In this document: positions 30,954 through 38,883 of the stretch, one piece after another | Layout: every line of letters begins with the position of its first letter | Numbering within the stretch: the stretch's first letter is position 1 | Assembly: GCA_021768085.1 (NCBI GenBank) | Contig: JAETOJ010000023.1 | Coordinates: 1-42,991, forward strand | Source of the DNA: Bacillota bacterium | GTDB lineage: Bacteria; Bacillota; Clostridia; Oscillospirales; Oscillospiraceae | Reading direction: 5' to 3' | DNA length: 42,991 nucleotides | Program-made: the position numbers and the translations under genes | The notes under the pieces: model-generated | Told to the model about the DNA's origin: nothing | Databases searched by the model: none | What the model saw: only the letters and a program-made list of their open reading frames with translations

Positions 30954-30994
30954 AGCGCTCATGCTTACGAACGAATTTCGTGAGCATGGGCGCT
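30954..30994 (+). terminator. Hairpin after tnpV
   Basis: Arms 30954-30971 (AGCGCTCATGCTTACGAA) and 30977-30994 pair at 16 of 18 positions around a 5-base loop. Only a weak T stretch follows. It separates tnpV from the promoter of the restriction-modification genes. Confidence 0.6.
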
Positions 30995-31007
30995 TTACTG
31001 AAACAGC

Positions 31008-31036
31008 TTGACTAATTTCGCTTAAACGAATATAAT
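31008..31036 (+). promoter_or_regulatory. Strong sigma-A promoter with palindromic operator in the spacer
   Basis: TTGACT (31008-31013), exactly 17 bases, then a perfect TATAAT (31031-31036). The spacer contains the near-palindrome TTCGCTTAAACGAA (31017-31030), symmetric at 12 of 14 positions. It is the only evident promoter before the HTH gene and methyltransferase, so the palindrome is a plausible operator for the HTH protein. Confidence 0.75.
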
Positions 31037-31081
31037 GATGGTGGAATTTAGTAGATTTTGAAACAACTTGAGGTGTCAAAC

Positions 31082-31288
31082 GTGAATGGATTTATTACCG
31101 TTCAAGAAGCCGCTAAAAAATGGGGCGTAACGCCGCGGCAAGTTCAGATACTTTGCAAAGACGGTCGAATTGCCGGAGTAATGCGTATGAGCCGAATCTG
31201 GATCATACCAGAAGACGCAACAAAACCAACGGGGGACAAAAGGCATAGTTTAGGAGGAAAAGATGATGCTACAAAGCACCATATTTGA
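31082..31288 (+). CDS. Small helix-turn-helix protein, possible R-M regulator
   Basis: A 68-residue protein whose first 55 residues form a MerR/excisionase-like winged helix (NGFITVQEAAKKWGVTPRQV, then a strand pair GRIAGVMRMSRIWIIP). A polar tail follows. The frame extends upstream to TTG 31058, but GAGGTG seven bases before GTG 31082 supports the shorter form. The gene overlaps the methyltransferase gene by 26 bases, so the two are coupled. Control of its own promoter and the downstream genes is inferred; an excisionase role is an alternative. Confidence 0.7.
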   Translation: MNGFITVQEAAKKWGVTPRQVQILCKDGRIAGVMRMSRIWIIPEDATKPTGDKRHSLGGKDDATKHHI

Positions 31289-32369
31289 AAATCAAAAAAT
31301 TGATTTGTCCTCTGCGCCTTGGACGATGCACGAATTTTTTGCTGGGAGCGGACTTGTGGCCTATGGATTGAAAGGAATGTTTGCGCCTGTTTGGGCTAAC
31401 GATATTAGTGAGCAAAAAGCGGCAGTCTATGAAGCTAACTTTGGGTATAACCATTTTGAACTCGATGATATTAAAAATATCCGAGGATATGATTTACCAT
31501 ATGCTCATTTGTCGTGGGCCAGCTTTCCATGTCAGGATTTGTCTTTAGCCGGTTCTTTAGGCGGCATCCACGCTTCAAGGAGCGGGCTTGTGTGGGAGTG
31601 GCTACGTGTTTTAGATGAAATGGAAAATCAACCTAAAATCCTGTTGTTAGAAAACGTGGTTGGCCTGCTTTCTACAAACAAAGGCAATAATTATCGTATC
31701 CTACATACTGCTCTTGTTGAGCGTGGTTATGATTGTGGGGCAATCGTGTTAAATGCTTCGTATTTTGTACCACAGTCCAGACCGAGAGTGTTCATTATTG
31801 CCGTGAAACATGGCTGTCAAATCCCAGGTGAGTTAGTTGGCGATAGCCCATGCTGGCTCCATACAAAAGCCGCGATTGAACTCGGTTGCTCTTTGCCGCA
31901 ATGGATATGGTGGAAAACAGAGAAACCCCCACGCCGTAATAAAGCGCTAAGAGACATTGTAGAGGATACCGCTCCTTTCGATAAAGATGATGCACTCCGA
32001 TTGGTGCCAGAACGGCATCAAATTAAGCTGAATGAACATAGTACCGTTTATGCCACAGGTTATCGGCGCACCCGGCATGGAGAACAGCAGCTTGAATTAC
32101 GCTTTGACGGAATTGCAGGATGTTTGCGGACGCCAGAAGGCGGGAGCAGCAAACAGTATTTGGTTGTTAAGAAAAATGGGACAACCCATGCAAGGCTGTT
32201 GACTGTCCGCGAAACCGCCCGGCTTATGGGAGCGCCAGACAGTTTTATCCTACCTGGCAGCTATAACGATGGATATAAGGCGATGGGCGACGCGGTAGCG
32301 ATGCCCGTAGCGCAGTTTATTGGCGAACATTTTTTAACAAAAATTGCGGAGGCAGTATACGATGATTAA
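31263..32369 (+). CDS. DNA (cytosine-5) methyltransferase
   Basis: A 368-residue C5 methyltransferase. Motif I FAGSGL is at 26-31, motif IV with the catalytic Cys90 at SFPCQDLSLAG, motif VI LLLENVVG at 127-134, motif VIII QSRPRVFII and a C-terminal motif near YKAMGDAVAMPVA. The stretch between VIII and X, holding the target-recognition domain, is about 140 residues, so a single target sequence is expected. AGGAGG is directly upstream. Its stop overlaps the next gene's start. It presumably protects the element's host DNA from the partner nuclease. Confidence 0.93.
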   Translation: MMLQSTIFENQKIDLSSAPWTMHEFFAGSGLVAYGLKGMFAPVWANDISEQKAAVYEANFGYNHFELDDIKNIRGYDLPYAHLSWASFPCQDLSLAGSLGGIHASRSGLVWEWLRVLDEMENQPKILLLENVVGLLSTNKGNNYRILHTALVERGYDCGAIVLNASYFVPQSRPRVFIIAVKHGCQIPGELVGDSPCWLHTKAAIELGCSLPQWIWWKTEKPPRRNKALRDIVEDTAPFDKDDALRLVPERHQIKLNEHSTVYATGYRRTRHGEQQLELRFDGIAGCLRTPEGGSSKQYLVVKKNGTTHARLLTVRETARLMGAPDSFILPGSYNDGYKAMGDAVAMPVAQFIGEHFLTKIAEAVYDD

Positions 32370-33297
32370 TCCAGAAGAACGCTTGAAGGCATTTCAAGCT
32401 GAAAACAATATTTTTACTAAAGGCCCTCTATCGCTGGTCGTGCAGTTTACTCGCTTAGTACAAGACAAGCAATTTCCGTTGAATTCTGATGATTTTCAGA
32501 CCAGCAGCAAGGGACAAGTAGCTGGATTAGGTGGAGGAAATCTAAAGAAGATTTTGAAGGAACATGGTATTACCCAGCAGTTATCAGCCGAGGGCGGACG
32601 TACCAGCCGGGGAAGCATGGGCCTGATGATAAAGTATGTGGATTTCCTCAATGCATGGAACGAAGAACAAACTGTTGATTTTTCTGTTGTAGAAGATTTT
32701 TGGGCAGAACAAGTCAGGGAGTATTTTAGAAATCAGCCCTTTATTTTAACCGCCGACACATCCAAAACAATCGGTGCTAATTTGGATGAACTGTTTGAAC
32801 AGGCAAAAAAGCGGCAAAAGCAGAATCCGGGTACGCAGTATCTTGGAACGGTGTTGCAGCATTTGGTGGCGGCTAAACTCTGCCTTATTATGCCGGAGGG
32901 AGCTTTTGAAATTCATGGCGCTTCAGTAGCGGACGGCCCAACGGATCGTAACGGTGATTTTGTTATCAACAGCACGATTATCCACTGTACTACTATGCCA
33001 GGGGCGCTTCTGATTGAAAAATGTAAAACCAATTTGCGGAGCGGGTGTCATCCTGTTATCATCACAATTTTTGAGCGCGTGCATACGGCGCTGAACCTGG
33101 CGGAAGATGCCGGTCTTGCTGGGCGCGTAGAGGTGTGGGATATTCAGCAATTCCTATCCGCAAATGTATATGAACACAGCTTATTTGATGAAGCAAAGCG
33201 CAACTCTACCTTGTCGGATATTATCAGCCGCTACAACAATATTGTACTGGAAGCTGAAACCGATCCAAGTCTCCGCATTGAATTTGAGGCAAGGTGA
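32362..33297 (+). CDS. DUF4928-family protein, putative type II restriction endonuclease
   Basis: A 311-residue protein that I assign to DUF4928, a family encoded beside C5 methyltransferases. An N-terminal helical part (residues ~1-110) is followed by an alpha/beta part with GTVLQHLVAAKL and DRNGDFVINSTIIHCTTMPGALLIEKC. The D...(V/I)xC-x..EKC arrangement there (ASVADGPTDRNGDFVINS then LIEKCK) is a plausible but unproven PD-(D/E)XK site. The ATG at 32362 overlaps the methyltransferase stop by eight bases. Restriction activity is inferred from genomic setting. Confidence 0.7.
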   Translation: MINPEERLKAFQAENNIFTKGPLSLVVQFTRLVQDKQFPLNSDDFQTSSKGQVAGLGGGNLKKILKEHGITQQLSAEGGRTSRGSMGLMIKYVDFLNAWNEEQTVDFSVVEDFWAEQVREYFRNQPFILTADTSKTIGANLDELFEQAKKRQKQNPGTQYLGTVLQHLVAAKLCLIMPEGAFEIHGASVADGPTDRNGDFVINSTIIHCTTMPGALLIEKCKTNLRSGCHPVIITIFERVHTALNLAEDAGLAGRVEVWDIQQFLSANVYEHSLFDEAKRNSTLSDIISRYNNIVLEAETDPSLRIEFEAR

Positions 33298-33303
33298 TTT
33301 GCT

Positions 33304-33723
33304 GTGGCGGATGTGTTTGATAAAGAAAAACGCTCTGATATCATGCGGCAGGTCAAACCAAAGAAGAACAAGTCTACAGAACTTCGCTTGATTGAAATAT
33401 TCAAACAGAATGGTATCACTGGCTGGCGGCGAAATTATCCTGTCAAAGGCCATCCCGATTTTGTGTTTCCGAAACAGAAAATAGCGGTATTTGTAGACGG
33501 CTGTTTCTGGCATGGGCATGATTGCCGGAACACCCGTCCTGCAGATCACCAAGAGTATTGGCAAAAGAAACGGGAACGGAATATAAAACATGACCAAGAA
33601 ATAACAGCTATGTTTGAAGCACGCGGGTGGACAGTATTACGGATTTGGGAATGCGAACTAAAAAAGAAGAACATTAGCATTCTAATGCTTAAAATGGCCA
33701 CTCTATTAAAAATTTGCTCTTAA
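33304..33723 (+). CDS. vsr: Very short patch repair (Vsr) endonuclease
   Basis: A 139-residue mismatch endonuclease that nicks at T:G mispairs made by deamination of 5-methylcytosine. Key features: RSDIMRQVKPKKNKSTELRL at the N-terminus, Asp52 in GHPDFVFPKQ and the VDGCFWHGHDC zinc/active-site block with His70 and His72. GTG start. It lies six bases after the DUF4928 gene and fits the methyltransferase, whose product it repairs. Confidence 0.93.
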   Translation: MADVFDKEKRSDIMRQVKPKKNKSTELRLIEIFKQNGITGWRRNYPVKGHPDFVFPKQKIAVFVDGCFWHGHDCRNTRPADHQEYWQKKRERNIKHDQEITAMFEARGWTVLRIWECELKKKNISILMLKMATLLKICS

Positions 33724-33751
33724 GAGATTATATTAATAAAATGCTGGGAGA

Positions 33752-34498
33752 ATGAATGTGGACATAAATAGAATAAATACTGTGTGCTGTTGGATGCGGA
33801 ATTTATCAAATCAACCAAATATTTTGAATATGCCGGTTTCTACTGCGGATGTAACAAATATCCGTGAAGGACTTCTCATTATTGCTAAAGACATTGAACG
33901 TGAGCAACCTTTACTTAGCAATCAGTTGATGACGATCAAAAATAAACTGTTTAGAGAAGTTCCCGCAAGTTGGAATACCATTCATATTCACATAAATCCA
34001 TTTGCCTTTGGACAAGGAATTGAAGTATTAGATATCTTGTTGGCACAGAATTTCAATAGCCAAGACGATTGGTGCCATTTGATTCATCCTCGGATAGCCC
34101 AAGTATCAAAGAAACTCTATTTTGATGGTAGTTATGCCAATGCGGCTTGTGATGCGTTTATTGAAGTAAATGATAGAGTAAAAAGACTTTTTCAGGTGAT
34201 AAGGCCTGGGGAAAGTTTACCTGATGGAGATGCTGCAATGAAACGGGTATTTTCTACAAATAACCCTATGATAGAATTTTGTGATCGTTCCTCTGATTCT
34301 GGTGCTAATACGCAAAAAGGATTTATGGAGATGCTTGCAGGATCGATGTCAGCCTTGCGTAATCCTAAAGCCCACTCAAATATTCAGATTGGACAAGAAG
34401 ATGCTATGCGCCGTCTGATATTTGCAAGTATGTTGATGTATAAAATTGATGAAGCTGTACTTTATTCAAAAATTATGGAGCCGATAAAGTCGCAGTAA
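33752..34498 (+). CDS. TIGR02391 (Ymh) family protein
   Basis: A 248-residue protein. The C-terminal ~130 residues carry the Ymh pattern: LIHPRIAQVSKKLYFDGSYANAACDAFIEV, then a GFMEMLAGSMSALRNPKAHS motif with the conserved R-N-P-x-A-H. The N-terminal half is less conserved and holds an HIHINPFAFG stretch. The RNPxAH type of helix is shared with HEPN-like folds, so an RNase role is possible but untested. AT-rich like its neighbours. It follows vsr by 28 bases and may be co-transcribed. A defence role is inferred from position. Confidence 0.7.
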   Translation: MNVDINRINTVCCWMRNLSNQPNILNMPVSTADVTNIREGLLIIAKDIEREQPLLSNQLMTIKNKLFREVPASWNTIHIHINPFAFGQGIEVLDILLAQNFNSQDDWCHLIHPRIAQVSKKLYFDGSYANAACDAFIEVNDRVKRLFQVIRPGESLPDGDAAMKRVFSTNNPMIEFCDRSSDSGANTQKGFMEMLAGSMSALRNPKAHSNIQIGQEDAMRRLIFASMLMYKIDEAVLYSKIMEPIKSQ

Positions 34499-34582
34499 TC
34501 GCCAAATCTGATAGTGGATTAGGCCACTTCCGTAGATGTAGATATAGGGTAGTTAGAAAATCGGTTAAGGGAGGGGAACCTT

Positions 34583-36058
34583 GTGGAAGAACTAAAAATT
34601 TATTTTTCAGATTTTTTCGATGTGGATGAGGATATTATTGAATCTTATGGTGCTGTGAATATTTCTCTGATAAATGATATGCCCCTCTTTGTAGACCCAT
34701 TTCTATTATTTAATAGTGAGAAACCAGAATATCAACAAATTCATGCTGAGATTATTCGCTATTTATTGTTTTTGCAACAGCAGGCCGGAAACTATGACAC
34801 ACCACCTAAAGGTATGCTATCGTCGTGGTATTTATTTTCAGAGGTGAAGCAGACGTGGTTGGGCTTTAGCTTGGATGGAAATGAAGGACGTGGATTAGGA
34901 AAGGATTTCGCCGAAAATTTGTTTTTAGGACTCAAAACAATCTTTAGAGAATTTGGAAAAGAGCAAATAACTAAGAGTTCGCATTTAGAGAAGCTGTGCT
35001 TGATCAGCCCATTAGTTGGCCGAGATAAAATCAGTGACTTTACAACAAATTTTGCGAAAAAGTACCTATTAGACTATACGATGGCATTTGCCAAAGAAAA
35101 CTTGTCTCCATCGCAACGTAAAGCAGTTTGCGTTCCAAGAGTTGAATTTAACTATGAAACCAAAACTTGGAAAGCAAAAGAATACATTTTACCTTATTGT
35201 AATAACGACTATGTTTTACTCACTCCATGTGACTTGTTGACCCGGGATGAAACATTTATAAACAGAGCAGATATGTTAGGCAATCTTCAGAACATTGCCC
35301 CTTCGGTCGAAGACGCAACACTTCGATTTGAATTAAATCAATATTTTACCGAAGTTCTTTCAAAAAAGCAAAAAGAACTGTCCAAAACGGAGAAGAATTG
35401 GATTGCTACAGAATTGATTCGTTCACATCCAGAATTAATTGACTATTATATTAAATATAAGGAAGATAATGAAGAAAAAGCAACTTCTATTAGTATTCAG
35501 GCTGTCCAAGAAGTCAGGATGTTATTTAATACTCAACTCCAAGAACTTGCGCAATGTTTGAACGCTCGAACAGCGTTTTATAAAATTAATGCTAATTCCC
35601 ATGATGAAGCGTATCAGCGAGTTCAGTTTTTAAAAGATGTCATTGAGAATATGGACGGGTATCGTTTGTTTTATCTAAACGGTAATCCTCTGAAGCGTGA
35701 AAACGACCTCCAAATTATGTATCGTTTAGTTTGGTATGCAACAGATTTTGATGTAAACCGTGAAGTTAATAATGGTCGTGGCCCGGTTGATTTTAAAATT
35801 TCAAAAGGAAGCAAGGACGCGACATTGGTTGAGTTTAAATTGGCATCCAATTCAAAGTTAAAAAAGAATTTAGAAAATCAAGTCGAGGTATACAAAAAAG
35901 CTAACGGGACAGATCGTGCAATAAAAGTTATTCTATTTTTTAGTGACACAGAATTGGAAAAGGTTACACGAATTCTCAATGAACTTGGTATTGCTGGATG
36001 TCCCGATATTGTGCTGATTGATGCCAGGGACAAAAAATTATCGGCTTCAAATGTTTGA
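34583..36058 (+). CDS. Unrecognised 491-residue protein with PD-(D/E)XK-like C-terminus
   Basis: I do not recognise a named family for the full length. The N-terminal half begins with an acidic FSDFFDVDEDIIES segment, then VNISLINDMPLFVDPFLL, and is mixed helix/strand. The C-terminal ~130 residues look like a restriction-endonuclease fold: Glu373, Asp403 (RGPVDF), Glu417 and Lys419 (LVEFKLA), followed by Gln433 on the next helix. That spacing fits E...D-(13)-ExK. GTG start preceded by GGGAGGGG. It is separated from the Ymh gene by 84 bases. A nuclease in a defence island is the best guess. No signal peptide or membrane helix. Confidence 0.7.
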   Translation: MEELKIYFSDFFDVDEDIIESYGAVNISLINDMPLFVDPFLLFNSEKPEYQQIHAEIIRYLLFLQQQAGNYDTPPKGMLSSWYLFSEVKQTWLGFSLDGNEGRGLGKDFAENLFLGLKTIFREFGKEQITKSSHLEKLCLISPLVGRDKISDFTTNFAKKYLLDYTMAFAKENLSPSQRKAVCVPRVEFNYETKTWKAKEYILPYCNNDYVLLTPCDLLTRDETFINRADMLGNLQNIAPSVEDATLRFELNQYFTEVLSKKQKELSKTEKNWIATELIRSHPELIDYYIKYKEDNEEKATSISIQAVQEVRMLFNTQLQELAQCLNARTAFYKINANSHDEAYQRVQFLKDVIENMDGYRLFYLNGNPLKRENDLQIMYRLVWYATDFDVNREVNNGRGPVDFKISKGSKDATLVEFKLASNSKLKKNLENQVEVYKKANGTDRAIKVILFFSDTELEKVTRILNELGIAGCPDIVLIDARDKKLSASNV

Positions 36059-36124
36059 TGTTTTGCAGAAATGTTTATGATAACGAACAATGTTGCATGA
36101 TTGTAAAAATCTTTTCAATCCGTA

Positions 36125-36154
36125 TTGACAAACACTTGTTCCCTGTGTTAAACT
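36125..36154 (+). promoter_or_regulatory. Promoter before the structured RNA region
   Basis: Perfect TTGACA (36125-36130) followed after 18 bases by TAAACT (36149-36154). The first following feature is the hairpin with T-run at 36194-36280, not a gene, which suggests a short non-coding transcript or an attenuated leader. Confidence 0.55.
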
Positions 36155-36193
36155 GAAACTCCCATTTGATGGGCGAACTGAATATGGCTTTTT

Positions 36194-36280
36194 AGCCGAT
36201 ACATAGACAACCACACAAGAACCCCAGCGAGAGGAAAGCTCCCGCTGGGGTTGGTGCGTCTATGTACCGGCTTCTTTTTT
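36194..36280 (+). ncRNA. Structured hairpin RNA with terminal T-run (candidate small RNA or attenuator)
   Basis: Outer arms AGCCGATACATAGAC (36194-36208) and GTCTATGTACCGGCT (36258-36272) pair at 14 of 15 positions. Inner arms AACCCCAGCG (36220-36229) and CGCTGGGGTT (36243-36252) pair perfectly. TTCTTTTTT follows. With a promoter 40 bases upstream it forms a complete short transcription unit of about 120 bases. I see no open frame of note inside. It could be an sRNA, antisense regulator or leader attenuator for the mob genes. Confidence 0.6.
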
Positions 36281-36401
36281 GCCCCAAACAACTGAATGAC
36301 CATCTGAATGGGATACTACGCCAAAACCTCCACTGTGGAGCGAGCGAGACAACGCCGCTGAAAAGGGGCAGGAACATCATCCGGGAAAACGGCAAAACTG
36401 G

Positions 36402-36630
36402 GTGACGGCAAATCGCCGTCACATGAACTGCACCAAACTGCCATAACGGCATTTTGCCGTCTGTCTGTCCACCTCAGCATCGACAGTGACGGCAAAAATG
36501 GCCCTATTTGCCGTCACTGTTTGGACGGGGCCAGCGGCGTGACGGCAGAATTGCCGTCACCTTTGCGTGGCATCATATGTGATGCCATTTCTGCCCGTTC
36601 GAGTAAGCGTGGCATCACTTATGATACCAC
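36402..36630. repeat. Cluster of six inverted repeats in two families
   Basis: Family A, core TGACGGCA-n-TGCCGTCA: 36402-36422 (GTGACGGC, 5-base gap), 36446-36460 (ACGGCA, 3-base gap), 36483-36520 (14-base arms ACAGTGACGGCAAA, 10-base gap) and 36539-36560 (9-base arms, 4-base gap). An extra half-site AACGGCAAAAC lies near 36388-36398. Family B, core TGGCATCA-n-TGATGCCA: 36568-36587 and 36609-36630 (one mismatch). They occupy a non-coding stretch before the mobC gene. Likely protein-binding sites, for example a relaxosome or replication/transfer control region. Confidence 0.75.
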
Positions 36631-36689
36631 CACTGTGAATACGCTGAAAAATTGTACGTAGCAAAATCTGAAAGATATGGGGGCATTAC

Positions 36690-36850
36690 CCCAAACGCTC
36701 CGCAAAAAAGAAGCCACCGAACGACAGCCCGCAGCCCTGTCTTGTGGGGTAGCGAGCATAGCTTTTGTGTTGCCAGGGGCACCCCCAAAGCGGGCGGCGC
36801 TCTGCGCCGAAAGGGGCTCCGCCCCTGTAACCCCGGCCAGAAAGGAGCGG
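36690..36850 (+). other. Candidate oriT / mobC leader region
   Basis: Non-coding bases between the inverted-repeat cluster and mobC. They contain a GC hairpin AGGGGCTCCGCCCCT (36812-36826) and a GGCGCTCTGCGCC inverted repeat just before it. The spacing directly ahead of mobC and relaxase genes is typical of a transfer origin, but the nick site was not identified. Confidence 0.4.
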
Positions 36851-36856
36851 ATCAAA

Positions 36857-37162
36857 ATGACCGACAGAAAGAGAACGACAGCCATCCAGGTGCGGGTAAC
36901 TGAGCAGGAGAAGCGGAAGCTGGAGCATCAGGCCAAGCGGTGCGGCCTGTCCCTGTCCGGGTATCTCCGGCGGGTGGGTACCGGGAAACCTGTGGCGGTG
37001 TTCCCCAGCCAGCGGTTCCATACCCTCTATCAGCGGGTCAATGTCCTGCGGGATAACCTCACCACCCAGCCTATGGAGCAGACAGCGGCCCAACTGGACG
37101 AGTTGGCGGGGGAAATTCTAACCGCTTATACCAGCGAGGGAGTGGACAATGGCAACCACTAA
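36857..37162 (+). CDS. MobC-like relaxosome protein (ribbon-helix-helix)
   Basis: A 101-residue DNA-binding accessory of mobilization. The N-terminal AIQVRVTEQEKRKLEHQAKRCGLSLSGYLRRVG is the Arc/MobC ribbon-helix-helix pattern, followed by a helical C-terminus. AAGGAGCGG lies eight bases before the ATG at 36857; upstream in-frame sequence is not coding-like. It overlaps the relaxase gene by 14 bases. It probably binds the transfer origin region directly upstream and helps the relaxase nick. Confidence 0.85.
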   Translation: MTDRKRTTAIQVRVTEQEKRKLEHQAKRCGLSLSGYLRRVGTGKPVAVFPSQRFHTLYQRVNVLRDNLTTQPMEQTAAQLDELAGEILTAYTSEGVDNGNH

Positions 37163-38531
37163 AATATGGCCCGTCAAGGACAGTCTGGCCCGTGTGGTGG
37201 ACTACGCCCAAAACCCGGATAAAACCATTTACTCGGATTTGCAGTCTGTTCTCCATTACGCCGCAAACGAGGAAAAGACCGTTGAGGGCGAGGAACGGGC
37301 CATGTTTGTTACTGGTGTAAACTGTAACCGGGACACCGCCTTTCAGGAAATGCAGGCAGTCAAGGAGCGGTTTGGCAAGACAGGCGGCAACGTGGCGTAC
37401 CACGCCTATCAGAGCTTCAAGCCCGGTGAAGTTACCCCGGAGCTGTGTCACCGGCTCGGCGTAGAATTAGCAAAGCGAATGTGGGGAGACGAGTACCAAG
37501 TATTGGTCGCTACTCACTTCAACACCGGAACCTATCATAACCACTTTGTCGCTAATTCCGTGGGCTTGTGGGGCGGCAGGAAATTCAACTGCGGCAAGCG
37601 GGCCTACTATCAGTTTCGCCAGTTATCGGACGATTTATGCAAGGAATACCAGCTTTCCACCATCAAAAACCCAAATGGAAAAACACCCCGAAGCATTTAC
37701 TTTGCTGAAAAGAACGGCGAACCTACCCGCTACAACCTTATGCGGGAGGCCCTGGACGCCGCCCTCAAGGTCAGCGTAGACGGGAATGACCTGCGGAAAG
37801 CCCTCCGGGATCAGGGGTATGAGTTGGATGCCAATCCCGCCCACAAATATGCAACCTTGCGGCGAATCGGGAGTAAAAAGGCTGTGCGGCTGTACCGGCT
37901 GGGGGAGGGCTACGATCTCCCCACCCTCCGAGAGCACATTGAGGAAAACCGGCAGCGGTACGCCTACGACCTGGGCTATCAGCGGTACAAGCCCATGCCC
38001 GTCCAGTGGTCACATCCCAGGCGTTTGCGGTTAAAAGGCTCTTTCAGCACAGTGAAGAAAATCGGCGGTTTCCGGGGGCTGTATCTGCACTACTGCTACT
38101 GCCTGGGCATCCTGCCCAAAGGGAGCAACCGCCGCCCCCTATCCCCGGAACTGCGGGAGGAGTGCCGCCGTTTGGACAGTATCAGCCGCCAGACGCAGCT
38201 AATTTGCCGGGAAAAGCTGGACACGGCGGAAGATGTCGCGGGCTTTATCAGCGGGAAACAGGCTGAAATAAAGGTGCTGGGGGCCGCCCGACAGAAGTGC
38301 TACAACCGCCTGCGTCGCTGTGATAACAGAGAAGAAATCACCCAAATCAAGGCCCAGCGTGACCGGCTGACAGCGGCGATGGCCGTTTGCCGAAAAGACA
38401 TCAAAACCGCCGAAAGCGTACTTTCCCAGAGTAACCGGCTGAAAGAAAACCTGAAGCTGGAACAGGAAATGCAGACCCAACACATGGGCCAAGCACAGGA
38501 TAAACGCAGAGAAAGGATTGCTGCCAGATGA
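37149..38531 (+). CDS. Relaxase (MobA/VirD2-type mobilization nuclease)
   Basis: A 460-residue relaxase that nicks and carries the transferred strand. The N-terminal domain has IWPVKDSLARVVDYAQNPDKT, AYHAYQSFKPGEVTP and the three-histidine metal motif in THFNTGTYHNHF near residues 120-135. The C-terminal ~150 residues are a basic helical region with coiled-coil character. Equivalent to TnpZ in Tn4451 in role. It is coupled by overlap to mobC upstream and tnpW downstream. Confidence 0.9.
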   Translation: MATTKIWPVKDSLARVVDYAQNPDKTIYSDLQSVLHYAANEEKTVEGEERAMFVTGVNCNRDTAFQEMQAVKERFGKTGGNVAYHAYQSFKPGEVTPELCHRLGVELAKRMWGDEYQVLVATHFNTGTYHNHFVANSVGLWGGRKFNCGKRAYYQFRQLSDDLCKEYQLSTIKNPNGKTPRSIYFAEKNGEPTRYNLMREALDAALKVSVDGNDLRKALRDQGYELDANPAHKYATLRRIGSKKAVRLYRLGEGYDLPTLREHIEENRQRYAYDLGYQRYKPMPVQWSHPRRLRLKGSFSTVKKIGGFRGLYLHYCYCLGILPKGSNRRPLSPELREECRRLDSISRQTQLICREKLDTAEDVAGFISGKQAEIKVLGAARQKCYNRLRRCDNREEITQIKAQRDRLTAAMAVCRKDIKTAESVLSQSNRLKENLKLEQEMQTQHMGQAQDKRRERIAAR

Positions 38532-38800
38532 ACATTATCAGGTTGGAATTGACCGAGCAGGAAGCGAAAATTTACGATGAAGTGATGGAACGGATAGATG
38601 AAACGGCGGTTTTCCTCGCCGGACTGCCCCATGAGGAGCGGCTGGACTGGCTGAAAGAACATCAGTACAGCCGCCCCATCGGCTTTGAGCGGGAGATTGG
38701 CGGCACCGTCTACACCGTCAACGCCCATTTTAGCGGCGACACCGCCGAACCCATGGAGAAGAAAGTAATCCGTATCCTCAACCGAAATATCACACATTAA
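38528..38800 (+). CDS. tnpW: TnpW-like transposon-encoded protein
   Basis: A 90-residue protein with a GGTVYTVNAHFSGDTAEPMEKKVIRIL C-terminal block like that of the TnpW family of Tn4451-type elements (written here as two motifs: GGTVYTVNAHF and EPMEKKVIRIL). The N-terminal half is helical and acidic. It overlaps the relaxase stop by four bases. Function is unknown. Confidence 0.72.
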   Translation: MNIIRLELTEQEAKIYDEVMERIDETAVFLAGLPHEERLDWLKEHQYSRPIGFEREIGGTVYTVNAHFSGDTAEPMEKKVIRILNRNITH

Positions 38801-38883
38801 AGTGTTGAAGTTTTGCGCCGGATGTGGTATGATAAGTTTACCTTGCAATTCATATCACATCCGGCTGCGGAAAGGAGCATATT

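Noticed and set aside
36192-36452. 86-codon minus-strand frame across the structured RNA
   Set aside because: It overlaps the hairpin, terminator and inverted repeats, with no ribosome site or recognisable protein features.
36402-36630. CRISPR array
   Set aside because: Repeats are short palindromes with unequal spacing and no constant-length spacers, and no cas genes are nearby.
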